DNA of 64,000 nucleotides, from positions 27,231,355 through 27,295,354 of the forward strand of contig NC_088883.1 in the NCBI RefSeq assembly GCF_032884065.1. Direction: 5' to 3'. This DNA is from Artemia franciscana. Taxonomy: Eukaryota > Arthropoda > Branchiopoda > Anostraca > Artemiidae. Shown here in pieces: positions 22,841 through 34,779 of the stretch (positions are counted from its first letter, which is position 1; the number at the start of each line of letters is the position of its first letter). The position numbers were made by a program, and so were the translations under genes. The notes below the pieces were generated by a model. The model did no database searches and was not told the origin of the DNA. It saw nothing but the letters and a program-made list of their open reading frames with translations.

Positions 22841-23734
22841 AATAATAATAATTCATACCCAACATAAAGATTAAAGATACTGCTATGGATAAGTAAATGA
22901 ATTCAGAAAAACACCAGAAGTTATCTCAAATAGATATAGGGCTAATGCCCATTTAACTTCTTGAAGGCCAGAATTTTGTCTTTATTAAAGATTCGTACTT
23001 TGAGTGATTTTTTATTTGTCATAACATTAACAAATCTATTGGAAAATAGTACCACAAGGCTAACAAAGGCTCATAAATAAAAATCGTAATGCCACCCCAC
23101 TCCCTCTCAGACCCATTGAATGGCAGAATTGTCATTTGGACTAAAAGATTAGGAGGCGGTAGCTTTTCTCTTGTTATTAGTTATTTCTGTTCATTTTAGT
23201 TTTGAATTGACTATACCGTTTGATTTTTATTCTTATAAGGATTCATTTATTCATCAATAGCAGTATATTTTATTTTTATAATTGATACACAAGTTCGACT
23301 TAATTTCTGTTTTTTTTTTGTGTGTCATTTATTCATTTGTAATAATTTTCGGTAATTTTAGTTTGAATTATAGCATGACTTTATTTTTATTGTCTAACGT
23401 TTTATTATGAATCTTTGATTTTCTTCGAAAAATTTATTTTTCGGAAAAAATTTCTTTGAATTATTTTTTTCTGATTTGAATTGACATAGTTTTATTATTT
23501 TTCTTTACAAGGTTTCTTTTTTTTTGCTAAATAATTATAAGGCTGGATTTCAAATTAAATTTAGGACAAAACTTGAATATTCGTTACTCAATTGTATCTA
23601 GTTTTTTGCAAACAATTTTTAGAAACAGTTTTACTATAAAGATTTGGTTGGATGCAGGTTGAATGTTTGTATTTTATAGGGAAAAAGCAATTTTGACTCC
23701 CAGCATATAAACACCTTTGTCTATACGCACATCA
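22841..23734. other. AT-rich stretch, nothing recognised
   Basis: Long T-rich runs (23,200-23,560). No gene, terminus or RNA recognised. Confidence 0.4.
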
Positions 23735-25405
23735 AAAGGTACCATTTTTGAAAAAAATTACATAAAAAAAACTAGTTTTTCTAACTGAAAGTAAGGAGCG
23801 ACATTAAAACTTAAAACGAACAGAAATTACTCCGTATATGAAAGCGGCTTTTCCTTCTCAACGCCCCGCTCTTTACGCTAAAGTTTTTTACTGTTTTAAA
23901 ATGTAGAGTTAAGAGAAAGAGTCAAACTTTAGCGTAAAGAGCGGGGCGTTGAGAAGGAAAAGTCCCTTTCATATACGGAGTAATTTCTGTTCGTTTTAAG
24001 TTTTAATGTCGCTCCTTACTTTCAGTTAGAAAAACTAGTTTTTTTTATGTAATTTCTGAACGTTTTTGAATTAATGCATGTTTGATTTTGGCTCTCCACA
24101 CATAAATTATTAAAATGAAATTTACATTTTAATTCCTTTTTTGGCTAAATGGCTTTCCCTTAGTTCTGATCAGACGATTTTGAGAAATATGGGATGGGGA
24201 AGGAGGCCTAGTTGCCATGCAATTTTTCGGTTACACAAAAAGACAACTATAAATTTTAATTTTTAACGAATTTTTTTATTAGTAAAAATATACGTAACTT
24301 AAGAATTAACTTACGTAACAAACTTTTATATTCTTAAATTTTTATTATGTATATGAGGGGTTTTGTACCCTCGTTAATACCTCGCTCTTTACACTAAATC
24401 GTAAGTTTTGTGCCAATTCTTTAAGAATGACCCCTGAATCAGAAAGGCCGTAGAATAAATAGTTGAAATTACTAAAAATACTATAGCATAATGAGCGAGG
24501 TATTTATCTCCTCCTAAATACCTCGCTCTTTATGCTAAAGTATTTTTAGAACCCCTCATATGCGTAATAATCTCTGTTCGTTTTAAGTTTCAATGGTACT
24601 CCTTACTTTCAATTGAAAGAATTTTTCCATGTTTATTTTTTCATTGTTTTTTTTTATAGTAATTTTAGAAAATCCTGCGCCCTTTTCATTGAATTTCTGT
24701 TCCCCCATGGCATATTTCTCCAAGGAAAGATCCTCCCACAAGCCCCCTCCCCTCAACCCCACCCCCAAAACCAAAAAAAAATCCCCAGGGACTGTGGGGG
24801 AGTAAGTCACTCCCAAAGACATAGTTATTATAGTTTTTGACTATGCGGAACAAAATGGCTATCTCAAAATTTTGATCTGTTGACTTTGGAGAAAAAATGA
24901 GCGTGGGAGGGGGCCTAGGTGCCCTCCAATTTTTTTGGTCACTTAAAAAGGGAACTAGAACTTTTCATTTCCGTTAGAATGAGCCCTCTTGCAAAATTCT
25001 AGGACCACTTGGTCGATACGATGACCCCTTGGAAAAAAACAACAAAAAACAAACAAATAAACACGCACCCGTGATTTGTCTTCTGGCAAAAAATACGAAA
25101 TTCCACATTTTTGTAGATAGGAGCTGAATTCTCTGATACGCTGAATGCGATGGTGTGATTTTCGTTAAGATTCTGTGACTTTTAGGGGGTGTTTTCCCCT
25201 ATTTTCTAAAATAAGACAAATTTTCTCAGGCTCGTAACTTTTGATGACAAAGACCGAATTTAATGAAACTTATATATTTAAAATCAGCATGAAAATCCAA
25301 TTCTTTTGATGTATATTTTAGCATCAAAATTCCGTTATTTAAAGTTTCGTTTACTATTGAGCCGGGTCGCTCCTTACTAGTTCGTTACCACGAACTGTTT
25401 GAAAC
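23735..25405. mobile_element. Longest copy of the dispersed GTTCGTGGTAACGAAC repeat family
   Basis: Ends at 25,358-25,405 with CCGGGTCGCTCCTTACT and the palindrome CAGTTCGTGGTAACGAACTG-type end (inverted here). Its left side is a near-perfect palindrome (23,771-24,047). The word AGTAAGGAGCGAC or its complement occurs at both ends and internally. Blocks such as CCTCGCTCTTTA..CTAAA and ACTCCGTATATGAAAG recur at 60.7-61.4 kb, and others at 11.1, 26.1 and 53.9 kb. No transposase or RT frame is visible, so it is a non-autonomous element or composite of unknown class. Confidence 0.7.
23771..24047. repeat. Long palindrome, arms about 125 bp
   Basis: AAAACTAGTTTTTCTAACTG, GTAAGGAGCGACATTAAAAC and the following bases to AGCGGGGCGTTGAGAAGG (complement) are mirrored about a centre near 23,910, with a loop of roughly 40 bp. 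Arms are nearly identical by eye. Confidence 0.9.
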
Positions 25406-26124
25406 TTTAAATTTTGTGGTAACTGTTCGCTTGCTTGAATAAATGCACGCCACGGTTATTTATTTAAATTTATCTGTTTTTTGTCTGAAATAAGAACTTC
25501 AGGAATCAATACAACCATAATTTTCCCCCTTAACTTTTTGTCTTGATCGAGACCTGTTTCTTTCCTAAAATTTTGCTTGCCTTGTGTACATGATCTGAGA
25601 TTCCTATGCAGATCAGCACAACAATATTTTTTTATCTTAGGGCTAAGAATTGATATTATTGTGTTTTTATTCCAAAATGTATTGTTCTTCTTAAGGTTCT
25701 CTTGGTCCAGTCTGTTTACCTTTGAAGTTTCATGCCAATCAGGAAAAAAACTGGACTACAGAGATAATACAGATAACTGCAGACGTGCTATTTCGCAGCC
25801 TGATACCCATGGTAGGTCTCGATTTACCTTTTCTCCCCTCCATCAAGTTATAATTTGGTATCCATTTGACCATCCTTCCCCTATCACTATCCGAAAGCTA
25901 TAAGTTAATTTTCCAAGTTATTTTCGGGATATTTTGGATGGCGTCTTTTGACTTACTCGGGCACGCGTTCTGTTTTCAGAATATACCCTTGGAAAATTTG
26001 TGGATACTTGGCCCAGCGAACAATCCCTAAGAGCTTTTACCTGATTGGACAACCAAGACTATATATAGCTGCCTTTTCCACTGAAACCTATTGCGTTAAC
26101 GCTGGATAATGTGCCTAATTAAGC
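25406..26124. other. Unannotated stretch
   Basis: The 108-residue plus-strand frame at 25,577-25,903 has no recognisable domain and no support. Nothing else seen. Confidence 0.35.
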
Positions 26125-26230
26125 GTGACTGCCCTGTGGGGGTAAAGTCGACCCCAAAGACATATTTATTGGATCTTTTGGCATTTCTGACCAAAAAGAT
26201 TACTTTAAAGTTTGATCCAATGTCAAAGGC
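26125..26230 (+). mobile_element. Short fragment of the dispersed palindromic repeat family
   Basis: CTGTGGGGGTAAAGTCGACC and CCAAAGACATATTTATT parallel CTGTGGGGGAGTAAGTCACT and CCAAAGACATAGTTATT of the long copy (near 24,791). Flanking similarity is lost on both sides. Confidence 0.5.
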
Positions 26231-26899
26231 GTTAAGTGGGAACCAAGTAACAGAAAAAGTGAAAGAGGACTGAAATAAACAGGGGCTGTGTACCCTGCAA
26301 TCACCTTCACTCCTAGACTGTGGAATAGCACTTTCAATTCGTAATATAACAAGACCTTAAAGCCATTGGTGGCGCATTTTTTTTGTATATTAGTTTCCTC
26401 TTGGCTCAAGGACTTACCGGTGTAATTTTCAAATTGATTAGGGATATAAGTTTTTTGGCTCATTTTTGGGCCCGCTAATTACTTCCCGTTCCCACAACCA
26501 AATGTTTGATCCTTGACCCAGAGAAAAATCTAAACAGTTTTCAGCCACTCACAAACCTAACTGCAATCGACTTAAAAAAAATAACAATCATAGTTGCAAC
26601 GTTTGCTAAAGCTTATTAAAGAACCAAGTTCAACCCTTAGTTACCAAAAATTTAAAGACACTTTTTGAAAAACAAATACTGTCAATTGAGGAAACATTGC
26701 CTTTTGAAGCTGATTTAGGGATGATAACTATTATTTCGATTAATCTTGAAGGTAAAAGTTTATTGCAACAAGAGCTAAGAGCTCATATGGCACTTGTGAC
26801 GAGGCTAGAAGAGCTAAGAGCCAGGAGCTCATATGGTAAGAGCTCTAACAAAATTCTAAGAATCAATAGGTTGATTTAAACGGAAAATCAGAGGCTTAA
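26231..26899. other. Unannotated stretch with weak similarity to 49.35 kb
   Basis: GATGATAACTATTATTTCGATTAATCT at 26,719-26,745 parallels a block near 49,383, so a diffuse old repeat may lie here. AGAGCTCATATGG is duplicated at 26,778 and 26,824. No gene. Confidence 0.35.
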
Positions 26900-28870
26900 T
26901 GCCGGTCGGGATTTAAAATAAGAGCTCTGAGTCACGAGGTCCTTTTAAATATCAAAATTAATTAAGATACGATCACCACTCGTTTGTTATAAATACCTCA
27001 TTATTTCTAATTTTTCCTCTCCCTTTAGCCCCCCCCCAGATGGTCGAATCTGGGAAAACGACTTTATTAAGTCAATTTGTGCAGCTTCCTGACACGCCTA
27101 CCAATTTTCATCGTCCTAGCACGTCCAGAAGCACAAAACTCGCCAAAGCACTGAATCCCTCCCCCAACTCCCCCAAAGAGAGCGAATCCAAAACGGCTAC
27201 GTCAATCACGTATCTACGACATTTGCTTATTCTATCAACCAAGCTTCATCCCGATTCCTTCAATCTAAGCGTTTTCCAAGATATCCAATTTCCCCCTCCC
27301 CCAATGTCAACAGATCTGGTCGGGATTTGAAATAACAGCTCTGAGATATGAATTCCTTCTAAACATCAAATTTCATTAAGGTCCGGTCATCCGTTCTTAA
27401 GTTAAAAATACCTCAATTTTCCTAATTTTTCCAAATTAACAACCCCAGCTCCTCCAAAGAGAACGGATCCGTTCCAATTATGTCAATCACGTATCTAGAA
27501 CTTGTGCTTAATCTTCCCGTTAATTTTCATCCCGATCTCTCCACTCTAAGCGTGTTCCAAGATTTCTTATTCCCTCCTCCAACCCCCTATGTCCCGGGAT
27601 CATATTCGAGTCGAAAATGGAGCATCTGAAACATAAAATCCTTATATATATCAAGTTTCATTAATATCCAATCACCTATTCGTAAGATAAAAATACCCCA
27701 ATTTTCACGTTTTCCAAGAATTCTGGTTTCCTCCTCCAACTCCTCCCAATGTCACAGGATCTGGTCGGAATTTAAATTAAGAGCTTTAGAGCACAAGAGC
27801 CTTCTAAATATCAAATTTCATTAAGATCTGATCACCCGTTCCATAAGTTACAAATACCTTATTTTTCCAAATTACCCCCCCCCCCCCCCAACTCCACCAA
27901 AAAGAGTGGATCCGGTCCGGTTATGTCAGTCACGTATCTTAGACTTGTTTTTATTCTTCCCATCCAGTTTCATCCTGATCTCTCCGCTTTAAGTATTTTC
28001 TAAGATTTCCGCCCCCCCCCCAATGAAGCTGGATCCGGTTGAGATTTAAAATAAGAGATCTGAGTTACGAGGTCCTTCTAAATATGAAGTTTCATGAAGA
28101 TCCGATCACTCCTTCGTAAGTTAAAAATACGTCATTTTTCTAATTTTTCAGAATTAACTCTCCCCCCAATTCATCCAAATAGAGTGGTTCCGTTCCGATT
28201 ATGTCAATCCGATTATGCCTATTTTCTCACCAAGGTTCATCCCGATCCCTCCACTCTAAACGTTTTTCATGATTTAAGGCTCCCCCCCAAACTCCCCAAA
28301 TGTCACCAGATCTGGTCGGGATTTAAAACAAGAGCTTTGAGACACGATATCCTCCTAAATATGAAGTTTCATTGAGATCCAATCACCTGTTCGTAAGTTA
28401 AAAATACCTTATTTTTTCTATTTTTTCAGAATTACCCCCCCCCCCCAACTACCCCAAAGAGAGCGGATCCGTTCCGTTTATGTCAATCGTGTATCTAGGG
28501 CATGTGCTTATTTTCCCCACCAAGTTTCATCCTGATCTTGGAACCAGTGTTTTCCACTCTAAGTGTTTTCTAAGATTTTAGGTTTCCCCCTCCCAACTCC
28601 CCCCAAATGTCACCAGATCCGGTTGGGATTTAAAATGAGAGCTCTGAGACATAAAATCCTTCCAAACATCAAATTTCATTAAGATCTGATCAACCGTTCG
28701 TAAGTTAAAAATATTTCGTTTTTACTATTTTTTCCAAATTAACCGGCCCCCACTCCTCCCCAGATGGTCAAATCGGGAAAATGACTATTCCTAATTTAAT
28801 CTGGTCTGGCTCCTGATACGCCTGCCAAATTTCATCGTCCTAGCTTACCTGGAAGTGCCTAAAGTAGCAA
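26900..28870. repeat. Tandem array, about 280-bp unit, about seven copies, with poly-C tracts
   Basis: The landmark GGTCGGGATTTAAAATAAGA or variants recur at about 26,903, 27,318, 27,603, 27,763, 28,034, 28,316 and 28,619. Each unit also has TTTCATTAAGATCCGATCAC, CGTAAGTTAAAAATACC, a run of 8-14 C, GCGGATCCGTTCCG and CAAGTTTCATCCCGATC. One unit is short (160 bp) and the first spacing is long (415 bp). The array ends at ACCGACAGACAGACCGACAG (28,879). No ORF is conserved between units. Confidence 0.9.
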
Positions 28871-29234
28871 AACCGGGACCGACAGACAGACCGACAGAAT
28901 TTGCGATTGCTATATGTCACTTGGTTAATACCAAGTGATAATAATACCAAGTGCCATAAAAACACATTAATGGGAATCTCGAAAAATAGACTGAAATTTC
29001 TCGAAAATTGTGTCATATCAAAATGAAAACTGTGCAATTGAAGTTGTTCCTGTCTAAAGCCCCGTATATGACCCCCCCTCCTTGAACAACAAGCAAAATC
29101 ACTTTTTTTGTAGGGATAGCACTGATGCATTTGGCAAAAACTATTATCGAAATACCATCTACATAATTAGTTCTTCTTGATGAAGGTCATGCAAAGAAAA
29201 TTTCTTAAACCACATTGGCCTGCCAAAACATAAG
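28871..29234. other. Flank of the 280-bp array
   Basis: Contains GACAGACAGACCGACAGAAT, TATATGTCACTTGG and an 18-bp duplication ending ATACCAAGTG. CCCTCCTTGAACAACAA near 29,085 recurs inverted at 6,489 and, weakly, at 49,558, so this is a dispersed repeat. Confidence 0.45.
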
Positions 29235-29244
29235 GAAAGGAAAT

Positions 29245-29835
29245 GATCAAAAATTGGGCTTTTAAAGGTCAAACGAAAATACTAAAGAAACACAGAAAGC
29301 AAATGTTTCGAGAGAACAACCACCTCCTTTCTTCAGCCAGAACAAAATCATGGAATCAAGGAAAATACCGAGGAAAAAAACAAAAAACTAACGTGGAAAG
29401 TCAACAAAACCAATTAAAAACCAATGAAAAAACCGCCAAGAAATTTAAGTGAAATAAAATTCAATAAAAGCCCAATGATTATAAGAATTAAAATCAAATA
29501 TCTAACAATAATAAAAAGAGTCATTCGCCAATATTTTGGGCAAGCCGCGGATATTGGCGAATGACTCACTTTATTGTTGTCCAGTATTTGATTTTAATTC
29601 TTACAATTTTTGGCCTTTTTATTTTTCCTTAGTTTTTTGGCAGTTTTTTTCATTGGTTTTGTTGACTTTCCGTGTGTGTTTTTTGTTTTTTTCCTCGGCA
29701 TTTTACTTGATTTTATCATTTTGTTCGTGCTGAAGAAGAGAGGTGGTTGTTCCCTCGAAATGTTCACTTTCCATGTTTCTTCAGTATTTTCGTTGGTTTA
29801 TAATAAACCCATTTTTGGTCGTTTTCTTTCTTTAT
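29245..29835. mobile_element. Foldback element, arms about 290 bp
   Basis: The left arm (29,245-29,540) and right arm (29,548-29,835) are imperfect inverted repeats meeting at AGTCATTCGCCAATATT / AATATTGGCGAATGACT. Matching blocks include AACAACCACCTC, GAACAAAATCATG-like, CCGAGGAAAAAAACAAAAAA, AAAGTCAACAAAACCAAT and TAAGAATTAAAATCAAATA. No transposase. The frames at 29,243-29,452 and 29,536-29,840 simply read the arms. Confidence 0.88.
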
Positions 29836-31044
29836 CCTGAAAAAAAGAAATAAATAACAACGGGGGATAAACAAAACAAATTTATTTAAGGCAGAAAATC
29901 CAAAAATGACAAAAAAGAAAAAAAACGAAGGAATATCCCATTACAAGCCCCCACAAGATGAGCGAATACAAGCTGATAATTAACTGGCAGAACATGGTAT
30001 AAAAGTTCAATACAAAACAAGAATGAACACAAGAATCCATCACCCCCAGCCTTACATACAATAACGCCTTACATACACAATATAAAAATAGACATAATAG
30101 GACTGATAAAATGATTAGCAAAACACTTTAAACTGAACATTGCAACATAGTAACCATTTTGTTTTCGGAAAAAAAAATACATAATATGGTTCAATTAATT
30201 GTCGTTTTTCGAATGAATTATCTTGAATTTTTGATCTGAAATGAATTTCAAAATAATTTTAAATAAAAGTAATTTTTTTAGGTATTTATATTTTCCCTAT
30301 ATATTTATGTTTTAAAATCCAAAGTTTTTTCATCTTTCAAATTTCATGTCCATATGATGCCCCTACGGACACTGGCAAATGGATGCCTGGAAGGACAATC
30401 GACCCCTGTGAAATCAAAATGCATAAAAACAAGCAAATAAGAAATGTTACGATTTAAATCTTGGTAAAAAAAAAGCTCTATGTATCACATGCACTTTTGG
30501 GAATTTTGTTGGTGGCGCTCATGAATAGGCTGAATACAATAAGCTTTTTGCAAGAACAATGACTTCAAGATCTATTTTCCCTGTAAGGGTTTTGATATGT
30601 TATTAAAAAAAATTCTATTTAATTATGTTTTTAATTATAATCAATAATAAATTTTTGATTTGTTATCTAAAGTCAAGGAAGTTTATATTTTCAAACCGTG
30701 ACTTTACACAGAGCTGCAATAAAAAATTCCCAATTAAAGATCCCCCTCCTCCCAAAGTCATAAATTTTATTGAATCTCTGGGAAATTCTTATTTAAATTG
30801 CCAAATAAAACTTGTTTCTCGTAAGAAAAAATTCGACTTTTTTTATTTGGCTCTCAGGAAAAAATTCCTGCGCTCACGAATGACGTTAGGTTGTTGTTTT
30901 TTTTTTTATTATTTCATCAGGGCCAGAATTTTGTATAGCTAAATCAATACCTTGACATTCTGATATACGTGTGACACTGTAATAATTCATTGGCAGCACC
31001 GAACTGGTAGTTTGCTAAGATATGATCAATAAGAACGACCCTTA
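29836..31044. other. Unannotated stretch
   Basis: AT-rich. The frames at 29,882-30,121 and 30,625-30,942 show no recognisable domain and no sign of being real genes. Confidence 0.4.
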
Positions 31045-31215
31045 GAAATCATCTTATGAATATGGCTAAAAAGCCACCATAGCCATCCTTGCTGACCAGA
31101 TGGCACACTGGAATTAAAGTCCAATGACATTGAGGACGGGGATTTGAGTAGAGGTGTTGCCAATCCTTTGGCTCTGGGGTGGGGGTTATTGGGTGTGAAT
31201 CTGTAGGATTAGCCC
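31045..31215 (+). mobile_element. Diverged tRNA-derived SINE copy
   Basis: GAGGACGGGGATTTGAG, CCAATCCTTTGGCTCTGGGG and GTGAATCTGTAGGATTAGCC follow, in order and spacing, the post-B-box region of the SINE at 46 kb (minus strand). The A-box part is unreadable and the copy is old. Confidence 0.55.
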
Positions 31216-32107
31216 TTTTGAATATGGATAGCTTACGATTAAACATATTCATTCAAAACACCTAGAATTCGGTGAAGCCAGTTGAAGCCAGTTCGGTGAA
31301 GCCAGTTCCCTGCCTTACTGGTGGAATCCAGTGGAGGTGGAGAATGCCAAGTACTGCACAAATATAAGTAAGTACTGCACGATTATAGGTAAGTAAGGCT
31401 AATACAGCTCAATGCAGTCTTTTTCAGCCAGGAATATATTTTCTCATCAACTACATAATACTTATAATAATAGGATTCTAATTTCAAATATCTGTTTGAA
31501 TCTATTATTTCTATTAATATCTATTCAAATGTCTCTGTTTTATCACTAACAGAGACCCAAATGACAATTTTTTTTAAACTGATGTGTACCACAGATTTTT
31601 ATATTTTGTGGCAATAATCGATTTGCTTTTAAAAATGGATGGAACTTTTTAGTACCGGAAAAAAGAAAAAAAAGTGAGAACTTCCAGAAGTGAAGCCAAA
31701 AAATTTGTAATTTTAGTTGTATTTAAAGAAACTCCAAATGTATACTTTCTAATTGAAAGTTTTATACGGTTTAATATTTTAATTCATTTCTAACGATTTA
31801 ACGCTGAATTTACGGACAATTAGTTTTAAAAATAGATGTTAAGTTCGGCACACCTGGACTTAAAGCTGAATTTATAACTTTCTGAATGCATATATTACTG
31901 AATCTAAAACTGAATTTATGGTTTATTGGCATGTAGCTTTATAGATACATATAGAGTTACGTATGTATGAGACTAAAGATTAACTTGTGATTTTCTGAAT
32001 CTCTAAATTGCTGAATCATTATAACATAATTAACATAATACATAATCTATGTATAATACAATTTATATTTCCAGGGCATATCACTTAAAAGATACATATA
32101 AAGCTAG

Positions 32108-32435
32108 CAGTGGCGTGAATTCGTCAAAATCCTGGGGGGGGGGAAGGCAAATTCAGAGCTAATTTCCCAATAAAATTAAAATGACGGTAGAGACTGAAAA
32201 ATGAGCCATATGTTACCATAAAGGCAAAAATATGGAAACTGGAAACTGAAAACAAAAAAGAAAACTGACCTGTTTCTCTGGATGCTTTAATGAGGCAGGT
32301 TTATCTTAGTTTTGACAAGATTTTTTGCCGAAACTAAATTTCAGCTGGGAAGCGGGGCAAACTGAGGTCTGGGAGGGCATTCTGGGGTCTTGAGGGGGCA
32401 GTTTCCCCCTTGCCTCATAGCGAATTACACCCCTG
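32108..32435. mobile_element. hAT-like MITE, copy 1
   Basis: Termini CAGTGGCGTGAATTCG and CGAATTACACCCCTG are imperfect inverted repeats. Flanks AAGCTAG / AAGGTAG resemble a 7-8 bp target duplication. 328 bp with G- and C-rich blocks inside, and no coding capacity. Confidence 0.75.
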
Positions 32436-32666
32436 AAGGTAGGTATGAACTTAAAGCTGTATTTATATTTTTCTTAATTTATGTTTAGCTGAATTTGAAG
32501 TTGAATTTATATTTTGTGGACGCGTCGCTTACAGTATAGATTTATAAAGTTAGGTATGTATGAACAAATTACCCACCAATTATGTTAATTAACATAATAC
32601 ATAATCTATACATAATACAATTTATGTTTCCAGGGCATATCACTTAAAAGATACATATAAAGGTAG

Positions 32667-32988
32667 CAGTGGCGTAATTTCGTCAAAATCCGGGGGAGGG
32701 GAATTTCAGAGCTAATTTTCCCAATAAAATGAAAATGACAGTAAAGACTAAAAAATGAGCCATATGTTACCATAAAGGAAAAAATATGGAAACTGGAAAC
32801 TGAAAATAAAAAGAAAACTGACCCGTTTATCTGGATGCTTGAATGAGGCAGATTTATCTTAGTTTTGACAAGATTTTTTGCAGAAACTAAATTTCAGCTG
32901 GGAAGGGGGGCAAACTGAAGTCTGGGAGGGCATTCTGGGGTCTTGAGGGGGCAGTTGCCCCCTTGCCTCATAGCGAAATACACCCCTG
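32667..32988. mobile_element. hAT-like MITE, copy 2
   Basis: Termini CAGTGGCGTAATTTCG and CGAAATACACCCCTG, flanked on both sides by AAGGTAG. It is 559 bp from copy 1 inside the larger duplicated unit, so it was most likely copied with the array and did not insert separately. Confidence 0.78.
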
Positions 32989-33770
32989 AAGGTAGGCATG
33001 AACTTAATGCTGTATTTACATTTTTCTTAATTTATGTTTAGCTGAATTTGAAGTTGAATTTATATTTTGTGGACGCGTCGCTTACAGTATAGATTTATAA
33101 AGTTAGGTATGTATGAACTTAAAGCTGTAAACTAATTTTTCTGAATTTAAACATTACTGAATTTAAAGCTAAATCTATATTTGGTGGGTACGTAGCTTGA
33201 AATGTATACATAAAGTATGTATCATAAAGTATGCTACCTATATAACTAGGAAACTGACTTATTCCTCTTGATGCTTGAATTATGCAGGCTTATCTTAGTT
33301 TTGACAAGATCTTTTGCAGAAATAAAATTTCAGCTAGGGAGGAGGCAAACTGAGGTCTTGGAGGGCAAATGAACTTAAAGCTCTATTTATATTTTTCTTA
33401 ATTTATGTTTTGCTGAATTTGAAGTTGAATTTATGTTTTGTGCTCGCTTACAGTATACATTTATAAACTTAAGTATGTATGAACTTAAAGCTGTAAACCG
33501 ATTTTTCTGAATTTAAATATTACTGAGTTTAAAGCTAAATCTATATTTTGTTAGGACGTAGCTTGAAATATATACATAAAGTATGTATTAGCCTTAAGTA
33601 AAATTTATACTTTTTTGAATTCACATATTGCAGAGTTTTAAAATGAATTAACATTTTGCAGGCACGTAGCTTAGAACATATATACAAAGCTAGGGATGTA
33701 TATATCACTTTAGCTGTAGCAAATAGCGAATATTGCTTGGCACAGGAAATATTTAATAGTCTCGAATAAT

Positions 33771-33934
33771 TCAGCTATGCTGAGATTTTGAAAAGTTATG
33801 AAAGTTACTATGATTGTAAGCTCTGTAAAAATCTTCTGAATTGGACAGTTTAAGCAGCACTTGAAGGCGACGAGCTCTTATGAAAGAAGTAACACACGCT
33901 GTTCCGAAGACAAGAAGCAGTATAGATATCAAAC
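33771..33934 (-). CDS. ZP-domain gene exon F: transmembrane helix and cytoplasmic tail (last exon)
   Basis: Acceptor CGTTTTTTCAG precedes base 33,934. Entering with two bases to finish a codon, the frame reads LISILLLVFGTACVTSFI, a clear transmembrane helix, then RARR as stop-transfer, then a tail of about 32 residues rich in S, N and H, ending at TGA (33,771-33,773). The helix begins in exon E. The longer frame on this strand (33,850-34,218) is in another phase and ignores the splice site. No AATAAA signal was found nearby. Confidence 0.85.
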
Positions 33935-34779
33935 CTGAAAAAACGAATTAAATATTTAGCGATGAAGGCCGTGTACATACTCTTCGTATCCCCTTGACCC
34001 CTAAAACATTTTTTACTTCCTGGACCCATATTAGATTCATTTGTACTGAGAAACTGCAATTTTTGAAGAGGCAGAATCATATTTATCCAGTGTTGCTTCA
34101 TATAACAGTGTTGCCACGGAACCGTGAAGGTAATTAAGTAAAACTGATTAATTAAATTTGACAATAGTTTTTGTCCGTTGGCCCTAGAGTCTACAAAAAG
34201 TTGAAAAGTAAATGGCAATGTTAAATGCCCACAAAGAATATTTTGAAAACATTCAGGAAGTATATGGTGTTGTCAAATTTTTGAATTAAAATAAATTTGC
34301 CACCAATACGTGGCTAATTGGAGAAAAGCCAGTTTTGCAACAGAACCGTGAAGGCAAATAAGCAAAACTGATTACTTAAATTATCGATTAAATGTGGTCA
34401 AATGTCCACAAGGGAGATTTTGAGAACCAAATTGTTTTTAGCATGAATTTTCTATCTAATTTAAAATTATCCTAAAGTAGATCTTATCAGAAATTTCATC
34501 CGATTTCATCAGTCAATAAATTTAAATATGAAGAAATTATGGTAGTGCTCCAGATATCCTTATCTAAAACTTTCTCCAATTTACATTCAATAAAAATAAA
34601 GATGGCCTGAATTAGAGTCTACCAATATTCAAAAAGTATGCAGCGTTGTCAAATATACACATCCATGAGATTTTGAGAATATGGAAATTTCCTAACTAGA
34701 ATTTCCAGATCTTGCTTTAAGCTATCATAAATATTTTAATCTAATAATTTAAAACATTGAAATATCTAGCAATTACGAT
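33935..34779. repeat. Intron E-F, exon F side: weak degenerate repeats
   Basis: GGAACCGTGAAGGTAATTAAG near 34,118 recurs as AGAACCGTGAAGGCAAATAAG near 34,342, and GTGTTGTCAAAT/GCGTTGTCAAAT also recur. A decayed duplication with a period of about 225 bp. No other feature. Confidence 0.5.

Larger units (their letters stand above)
31780..33720. repeat. Degenerate tandem array (about 115-bp units) with a 559-bp higher-order duplication
   Basis: TGAACTTAAAGCTG or variants recur at about 31,855, 32,449, 33,000, 33,114, 33,369 and 33,480, together with AATTTATATTTTGTGG.CG and CTTACAGTATA.ATTTATAAA. Positions 32,020-32,570 and 32,579-33,130 are near copies of each other, each holding a hAT-like MITE. 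The array lies 3' of the last ZP exon on the minus strand, so any 3' UTR may include it. Confidence 0.85.

Noticed and set aside
25577-25903. 108-residue plus-strand frame
   Set aside because: No recognisable domain, no repeat of it elsewhere in the window, and no splice or composition signal that would support a gene.
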